In this document: positions 37,801-46,800 of the stretch, in pieces
Numbering within the stretch: position 1 is the first letter of the stretch
Layout: each line of letters begins with the position of its first letter
Assembly: GCA_012932295.1 (NCBI GenBank)
Contig: JAAONU010000014.1
Location: 19,646,251 to 19,710,250 of the forward strand
From: Cyclina sinensis
Lineage: Eukaryota; Mollusca; Bivalvia; Venerida; Veneridae
Direction: 5' to 3'
Length of the DNA: 64,000 nucleotides
Made by a program: the position numbers and the translations under genes
The notes under the pieces: generated by a model
What the model saw: only the letters and a program-made list of their open reading frames with translations
Told to the model about the DNA's origin: nothing
Database searches by the model: none

Positions 37801-40800
37801 CACTTCCGTATCTTATCATCAGCAAATTACACAGTCATATCTTTTCTGCAGCAAATATCACATTCACATCTTATCTGTAGCAAAAATTACATTCACATCT
37901 TACCTTTTCATGCTTATCTTCAGCAGATAACGCCTTAACATCTCTACTGCAGCAAATACCACAATCACATCTTATCTGTAGCAAATATAACTTCCGTATC
38001 TTATATGCAGCAGATATCACATTCACATCTTATCTGTAGCAAGTATCACTTCCATATCTTATCTGCAGCAAATATCACATTCACATCTTATCAGTAGCAA
38101 AAATTACATTCACATCTTACCTTTTCATACTTATCTTCAGTAGGTTAAGCCTTAACATCTCTTCTGCAGCAAATATCACATTCACATCTTATCTGTAGCA
38201 AGTATCACTTCCATATCATATCTGCAGCAAATACCACATTCACATCTTATCTGTAGCAAGAATCACTTCCGTATCATATCTGCAGCAAATATCACATACA
38301 CATCTTATCTGTAGCAAGTATCACTTCCATATCTTATCTGCAGCAAATACCACATTCACATCTTATCTGTAGCAAGTATCACTTCCATATCATATCTGCA
38401 GCAAATACCACATTCACATCTTATCTGTAGCAAGTATCACTTCCATATCATATCTGCAGCAAATATCACATTCACATCTTATCTGTAGCAAGTATCACTT
38501 CCATATCTTATCTGCAGCAAATACCACATTCACATCTTATCTTCAGCAAAAATTACTTTGACATCTTACCTGCTGTATATTTGTCTTTCACACTTATCTT
38601 CATCAGATAACACCCTAACATCTTTTCTGCAGTAAATACCACATTCACATCTTATCTGCAACAAATGTCTTGTTTAAATCTTATCTGCAGCAGACACAAG
38701 ATTCACATCTGATCTACAAGGATGTAAAACTCTCATCTTACCTGCAGTAGATATTACATTTATCTTTTCTGCAGCAAATATCACATCCACTTCAGTTTTG
38801 CAGCAGACGTAACATTCACATCTTCTCTGCACCAAATATCATGCTCACATTTTTTCTATAGCAAACATCTCATTTGCATCACAACTGCCGCAAATATCAC
38901 ATTCACTTCTGATCTTCAGCAAATATCACATTCACTTCTGATCTTCAGCAAATATCACATTCACTTCTTATCTGCAGCAAATATCACATTCACTTCTGAT
39001 CTTCAGCAAATATCACATTCACTTCTTATCTGCAGCAAATATCACATTCACTTCTGATCTTCAGCAAATATCACATTCACTTCTTATCTGCAGCAAATAT
39101 CAAATTCACTTCTTATCTGCTGCAAATATCACTGTCACTTCTGATCTTTAGCAAATATCACAGTCACTTCTGATCTTCAGCAAATATCACATTCACTTCT
39201 TATTGCAGCAAATATCACAGTCACTTCTGATCTTCAGCAGATATCACATTCATGTCTTATCATCAGCATATATCTCATTCATGTCTTATTTTCAGCAGAT
39301 ATCACATTCTTGTCTTATCTGCAGCTGATATCACAATCACATCTTATCGACAGAAGATATCACACTCACATATTCTGTACTCCAAATATCATGTTAAGAT
39401 CTTTTCTGCATCAAATATGATGTTCACATCTTTCTGTAGCTGATATCAGACTCAGATCTAATTTGCAGCTAATGTTGTTCTTTTGATTTAAAGCAGATAT
39501 AACTAAATACAATCCGTTCTCGTATAGAATTAGTAAACTCCACACTTATTTTAAACCTTCAGCAAATACAGTTATGTATATCCAGAAAATGCCCTGCAGT
39601 TTCATCATATCCGCAGCAAATGCAAACAAAGATCTTTTGTCTCAACTTGCTTTTAAACCAGTCTAGCTGTTGCCTATTGTTACCAGGTTTATAAAGATGG
39701 CATTAATCAGATGAATAAAGACCAAGGTAGCTTTGAGAACATGAACAAACGTGCCATAAATGCTGAAAGGGCAAGAGATAATGCTAACATGTTGGTGGAG
39801 ACACTGCAGCATAAACTGAAACGGGAAGAAATGAAGTAAGTCTTACAATCATGTTTTACTTGGGTTTAATTTGTAAAATGGACAAACCCTTTTTGTACCC
39901 TACTGCTGATTATGAGTTTAACAGTATATGAGCTAGGTTAAAAAAAAATAGTTTGTGAATAAATGGCAATAAAGGAGATTTTGCACATCACTTTGTTTTT
40001 TTCCTCAGATCAGAATTGTGGTTGCTTTGGTAACAGGAATAGTCTAAATATGGAACTTCTTTGATAACTCAAGAAGTATACGAACTTCTGTAAGTTAATG
40101 AAAATTAGAATGTGAGTGGATTGCAATATTGAGATTATGCACCTCACTTTGTTTTCTTCCAGTGATCAAAATTTTGGTTGCTAAAGTTATGATACCATAA
40201 TGATGGAACATTCATCACTATATGATGATAACTTGGAGGACACAGTTCCATATTTTATGTAGGATAAATGGTCCCCCTCCCCTTGTGTTCACCGGTGGGG
40301 ACTATAGGAATGCCCTCTATTTGTCTTTCCATCTGTCTGTCCAACTGTCTATTCTGCTGACGATATATCTGGATCCTGCTATAACATTAAAACCATATAA
40401 TTTGATGAAACCTGATATATTAATGTGGAGATTATGCACATCACTTTGTTTTTTTTTCCTTGGATTGAAATTCTGATTGTTATGTCAACTAAAATAGTCA
40501 ATATATGGCTTTGACAGATGGAGCCTTTGGTAACTCAAAAAGTTAACCAGCTAACTTAATGAAAATTAGTTTGGGAATAGATGGCAATATAAAGATTGAG
40601 CAATTCACTTTTTTTTTTTTCACTAGTTCAAAATTGTGGTTGCTGTGTAAACAGAAACAGTCAAAATATGGCTTAACAGAGGGATCTTTTGATGACTCAC
40701 AAAGTTTATGAGCTGGCTTAATGAAAATTAGTATGTGAATAGATGGCAATATGGAAATTATGGCCTCATTCATTTTCTTCCTGTGGTCAAATTTCTAGAT

Positions 40801-43800
40801 GCTATAGTATTAGTAACATTAAGCATTATGATAGAACATTCACCCATTTCACTGCCATATGAAGATAGCTTGAAGGACAAAAATCCAAATTTTAGGTAAG
40901 ACAATTTTCATTGCAGTGGTATTGTGCCTTTGTATTTTCATGGCTGAACCAGTAGGGGACTTAATGTGTTGCAAGCAACATTAGTGACTTGTTTTTAGTG
41001 TTAATGCATTTAAACTACCTGCCAACAAATTTAGATGAATATACAAAATTGACGCAAGTCTATATGTCCTATTCCTTCAAAAACATTTTTGCGTTTTTCT
41101 CCATTGATGGACAGTTTGTTTCTCATAAGTAAGTTTTTAAATTCTTGGTAATTTTTACATTCAGTGCTCAACAGTTAAAAGAACAGTTAGAAGGCCAGCT
41201 TAACAACTACAGAGAGAGGATGTCAAGTTTACAGCAGGAATTTGAAAATATCAATGATGACCGCATACGTCTGTTAGATGAAATTGATGAGATAAAGAAA
41301 AAACTGCAGGCAGCTCAGCAAGAAAAAGAGGCAGCACATAGAAAATACCAGAAAGAGGTAAGAAATACAAGAATGAGGTAAGAAATAAAAGAAAGATGTA
41401 AGTAAAAAGTCAAAGAAACGGTAATTTTACTAAATAGCTCTTAAAAAGGATCGTCAGAGAGAAGGTGGCTCGTTATTTAGATTTTCTTTTATTTTATTTA
41501 AATTTGTTTTGCAAATGTTCTGTTTGAAAGAAAGATAAAACAGTAACCCCCCCCCCCCCTCACACACACACCCCACCCCACATCTACTGTTTCACGATGC
41601 ATGTTTGTACATACTTCCTTGAGTCCAGTTAACCTTGTTGGATATTTTTCAGTTTCTTTCTACAAAAGTTAAACATCAGTGGCATGAAAGTTTACACACT
41701 TACTTGCCAGTACACATGTCATGACACTGACATGTAACATAAACCTGGCTACTTGTTTTCTTTAATAATTTCCCCATTTTGTACATAGAGAAATGGTTTA
41801 ACTGTTTCAACAAGTTGGATATTTCTCAATTTCTACAAATAGCAGAGGCATGACAGTTTACTTATTAACTACCTATTGCACAGGTCATGACCCTGACAAG
41901 TGACATGGCTACTTCTTTTCTTAATTAATCTTTCTTTTTTATACATAGAGAAATGGTTCACCTGTTTTTGGCAAGTTGGTTTTTGTTTGAAAGTCTCCCA
42001 TTTTTGTACTTGTAGGATAGGTAAAACTAATTTGGCATCTCATTTTCTACAAAAAGCAGAAGCATTTTAGTATATTCATACTTACCACTGCACAGACCCT
42101 GACATGATACATGGCTATGGCTACCTTTTAATAAATAATCATCATAGATAGTTTAATAAAATTTAAAGTTTTATAGCTTGGGTTATTTGTGTTACGATTT
42201 TAGAAAACTAATTTGATTAATAGCTTGTGTATAATGTAGATTGTCACATTGCTTTTAAGTACCAGGTCTAGCACCAGGTTGGCATACACAAAATCACAGC
42301 AAATAGACTGTACATTATCTGAATTTTTTAATATGTAACGTGTCTTGTACAGCCCATAAAACTATTATCTGATATTAATTTGGAACTGTGTTTACAATTA
42401 CCGCCTTAAGCTGTACCTTGCTTTTCTAATATGTGTTTACAATGACCGTCCTAAGCTCTACTTTGGTTTTCTAATCTGTGTTTACAGTGACCATCCTAAG
42501 CTCTACCTCATTTTTCTAATCTGTGTTTACAGTGACCATCCTAAGCTGTACCTCGGTTTTCTAATCTGTGTTTACAGTGACCATCCTATGCTGTACCTCG
42601 GTTTTCTAATCTGTGTTTACAATGACCATCCTAAGCTCTTCCTCAGTTTTCTAATCTGTGTTTAGCTCTACCTCAGTTTTAAAGCAGTATCATGACAAAG
42701 GATACTACTAGGGACTTGTTTGTTTACTTAACACAGTGTCCTGTTTTCAGACTTTGTTTCCTCTTTGATGTAGATTTTGTCACAAAAAACATTAAGTAAT
42801 GTATGTATATCATTGACAGTCCAGTGTGGTGTAAGATTTGTCAGTATGATTGTAATATTTTGGTTAACAAACAAGATTACAATGTTTAGTGTTGGATCAG
42901 ATTGTAATTCCCATCTTCCAGATTACCATTTATGAGCAAGATCACAACATGAAACTTCGTGACTTTGAAGTCAAGTTACAATCCACAGAAGATGTCAACA
43001 GACATGCTATGTCTGAACTGCGGAAACTGTTAAATGGACAACAAAGAATGTGTGCAAGGTAAGGCTCACCAAAAAGCTTGCTGTGTTTTGAATGATATAA
43101 AGTATGGTGTCCTTTTTGTGCCATGGTGTATTTTGATAGTGTTGTATCTATAGCGTGATAGCGGGGCGCTGCGCCCCGCCCTTTTTGAAGAGCGCCCTTC
43201 TGCCCTAAATCTCTAACACTCTGCCCTTTTCCCACTAGCGCCCTTCTGTCCTTAATCATAAATGTTTATCACCACAAATTCTGCCTTTGTTTATTCAGTG
43301 TCTATGTTTTCCTAACTTACTTGTGTATTCTAATTAGCAAGACACGCAGCGACGCATGTATACATACCCTACAGCGACTGCCGAAAAATCAATAATCAAG
43401 CGTGCACTGGGTCCTGTATCATTACCAATCAATTAGCGGATTAATGTCTGGGTTGCCATTACAACAAAAACTTGTTATTTAAAGTGATGAATTGATTAGT
43501 TAAACAATACAGATGACAAATGATGTAGGTTTCGTTGATTGGGAATATAACAAGTGTTTGTCGTCACTATCGGTAAACACAATAAAACTTGTGAAAAATA
43601 AACTAGAACTTAATAAAACCATTTGTCTTTTTTGAATTTTTGATTTTAATTGTCCACCCATCCAATTTGTCATTAAAAGTCATTCTTACCAAAAAATTAG
43701 AAGCACTAACATCTCTGTACAATACCTTCCGTAAAACGAAAGTTGGCTCAGTTAGAAAAGGAACGGGCAAAAGCAGCGAAAACGAATCACTGTTTCGCCG

Positions 43801-46800
43801 ATCTTAAAACAAGTCTGTTTCTAGACTTCAGAAGTTAATTATGAAACGTGTTTGTTTACAAAAAAAACTATATCAATTTTCACAATTAAGCGTCCCAGAT
43901 TGGTATCGGTTGTGTCAAAATGCACGTTTTTAGGACGCACGTGCGTTTTTGCGCCAAAACACAGGAAAGTTCGTTCGTTATAAATGTTAATAAGAAATAA
44001 ACATTTCACCTATATATTTAGTTTTAACGAGCGGACTGTTTCATGGTCATTTACATATCGAACTGTAATTGATAATTTTGTCAAATAAAACCGTTGATAC
44101 AAAACCGAATGTGATAAGTGTATGATATTTCGGATAAATTAATTTCGGTTACGATTTCAGTATATACAAGATTGTACTCTTGCTGTTTTATTGTCAGAAT
44201 TAGCACATTAAAACATCAAACTGATTACAAGTTGATAAAAACAGTCTTAAAAGGTTACTGTGCATTATGTTATAGTATGCTGTGTTACTTGAATGTGTAT
44301 ACTTTTCAAATGCTAGCAATGATCTACATGATTGTATGAAATGGAGAGATTAGAAAAATAAAAGCTGTTACAAGTTTCTTGCAGTATTTGTCTGTTTTCA
44401 GTAACATATACTAGTAGTTATACAATGATTAAAAAGTAAATTAAATAAAACAAATACCTGTATTTGATTCACACTTTACAAAACTATATAGTTTTAATGA
44501 TAACAATAATAATAAAGAGACGATGCTTGGCATAATATAATGCACGGTGTATGGTGGAAAATGCCCTTTTGCTAGCAAAAGACGCATATTTGCCCCCTGC
44601 CCCTTTTTGGCAGCACCCTGCCCCTTTTTCACAGCACCATGCCCTTTTTTAATCCTGGATACAACACTATTTTGATGCAGATTCCTTTGTTATACTTGTA
44701 TATTTAGAAGGGTTTCAAGCTAACAAATGTCCAAAGATATATCATAGGAGACCTTTGTAAAATTATGTGATTACACATATACACAAAATGTTATGAAGTG
44801 GTCATTGTAGTTATGAAGAAATAAGAGGAGAAGTATGTAGAGTTATTGAATGGGATTGGTATAACAATAATTTGTTACTCTGACAATGTAAAATAATAGG
44901 TTCAATGTTAAGATGGAGAACAGCCATTTCATCATTAGATCTATTTTGTATTTGTAAATTTAGAAATCAGTATCTTGCTAAAAATAAGGGGTAATTGTTG
45001 TCATTTAAAGGATTTACTGTTGTACCTCAAGTTTATTATAATTTGTTTATGTAACATAAGTTTTTACAATTAAGAAATTATCCTGCCAGTTTTTCAGAAA
45101 GATTGATTGTGAAAAGATCAGCATAAAAGATGCCTGCACCTGATAAAAGACTAGAAATGAGTGTCAGTTTGTATGTCTGTATGCTTATATATTACAGATG
45201 GAAGGAGGAGTGTACTTCTATAGCTCACAAGTATGAAGCTAAGGTTTCTGATCTGAGGGCAGAAATTACACAGCTAAAGAAAAGGAACCATGAAGTCACA
45301 AAATTACTGAAAGATAGTCAGGAAAAAACTTTACAGGTAGAAATAGTCAGTAATACTTTACAGGTAGAAATAGTAAGGAATACTATACAGGTAGAAATAG
45401 TCAGTAATACTTTACAGGTAGAAATAGTCCGGAATACTTTACAGGTAGAAATAGTAAGAAAAACTATACAGGTAGAAATAGTCAGTAATACTTTACAGGT
45501 AGAAATAGTCGGGAATACTATACAGGTAGAAATAGTCAGGAATACATTACAGGTAGAAATAGTCTGGAATACTATACAGGTAGAAATAGTCAGTAATACT
45601 TTACAGGTAGAAATAGTCAGTAATACTTTACAGGTAGAAATAGTAAGGAATACTATACAGGTAGAAATAGTCAGTAATACTTTACAGTTAGAAATAGTCG
45701 GGAATACTTTACAGGTAGAAATAGTAAGGAATACTATACAGGAAGAAATAGTCAGTAATACTTTACAGGTAGAAATAGTCGGGAATACTATACAGGTAGA
45801 AATAGTCAGTAATACTTTACAGGTAGAAATAGTCAGTGATACTTTGCAGGTAGAAATAGTTGGGAATACTATACAGGTAGAAATAAAAGCTAGTCAGAGA
45901 AAAAGAGGTGGTGATGAAAGCTGATGGTTTCTTATTGGTAGTATTTAGCCAAGACTAATACTAAATAGAGTTTTTGAAAAGGATTGGTCAAATTAAGATA
46001 GATGACAGGCTGATAAAAGCCAGTCATGTTTTTAGCAAAAAAAAAGTAATGGAATACATGTAATTATGAATATTATTAGTGTTCATTAAGCCAAACATAA
46101 CTAAACACAGTATCTTTAAGCAGAAATTTCTGTTAGAAGTTTACAAATACTGATATTTCAGTACTCTCAAGATACTTATGTAGATTAATACAGTATAGAA
46201 TTATCTATATTTAATCAGATGTAACATACTTATGTAGATTAATACAGTATAGAATTATCTATATTTAATCAGATGTAACATACTTTTGTAGATTAATACA
46301 GTATAGAATTATTTATATTTAACCAGATGTAACATACTTTTGTAGATTAATACAGTATAGAATTATCTATATTTAATCAGATGTAACATACTTATGTAGA
46401 TTAATACAGTATAGAATTATCTATATTTAATCAGATGTAACATACTTATGTAGATTAATACAGTATAGAATTATCTATATTTAATCAGATGTAACATACT
46501 TATGTAGATTAATACAGTATAGAATTATCTATATTTAATCAGATGTAACATACTTATGTAGATTAATACAGTGTAGAATTATCTATATTTAATCAGATGT
46601 AACTGAGTTGAGCTAAAGATTTAAAATCTAAACATATGCTTCTCCATAAACTTCAAATGCTATAGTAAAGTTGACCTTTGTAAACAAAATGATAATAATT
46701 TGTTTGTCGTTCTCGCTCAGGCAGAAAAGATGATACAGGATTATACACGAGGTATACAGCGTATGGAGCAGAGAATGAGGGAATCAGAGAGTAGGGCAGC

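Noticed and set aside
36210..37938. Long His/Cys/Ile-rich ORFs in SCLT1 intron 15
   Set aside because: They are translations of the 29-bp satellite; frame changes with each variant and no start or splice logic supports them.
43700..43840. Open stretch with KLAQLEKERAKAAK inside the 43137 transposon
   Set aside because: About 43 codons, bounded by stops, generic charged helix; not assignable to a transposase or host exon.
45130..45924. 264-codon ORF, the longest in the window
   Set aside because: It is SCLT1 exon 19 read on through the 27-bp donor array and some intron on both sides, not a separate gene.
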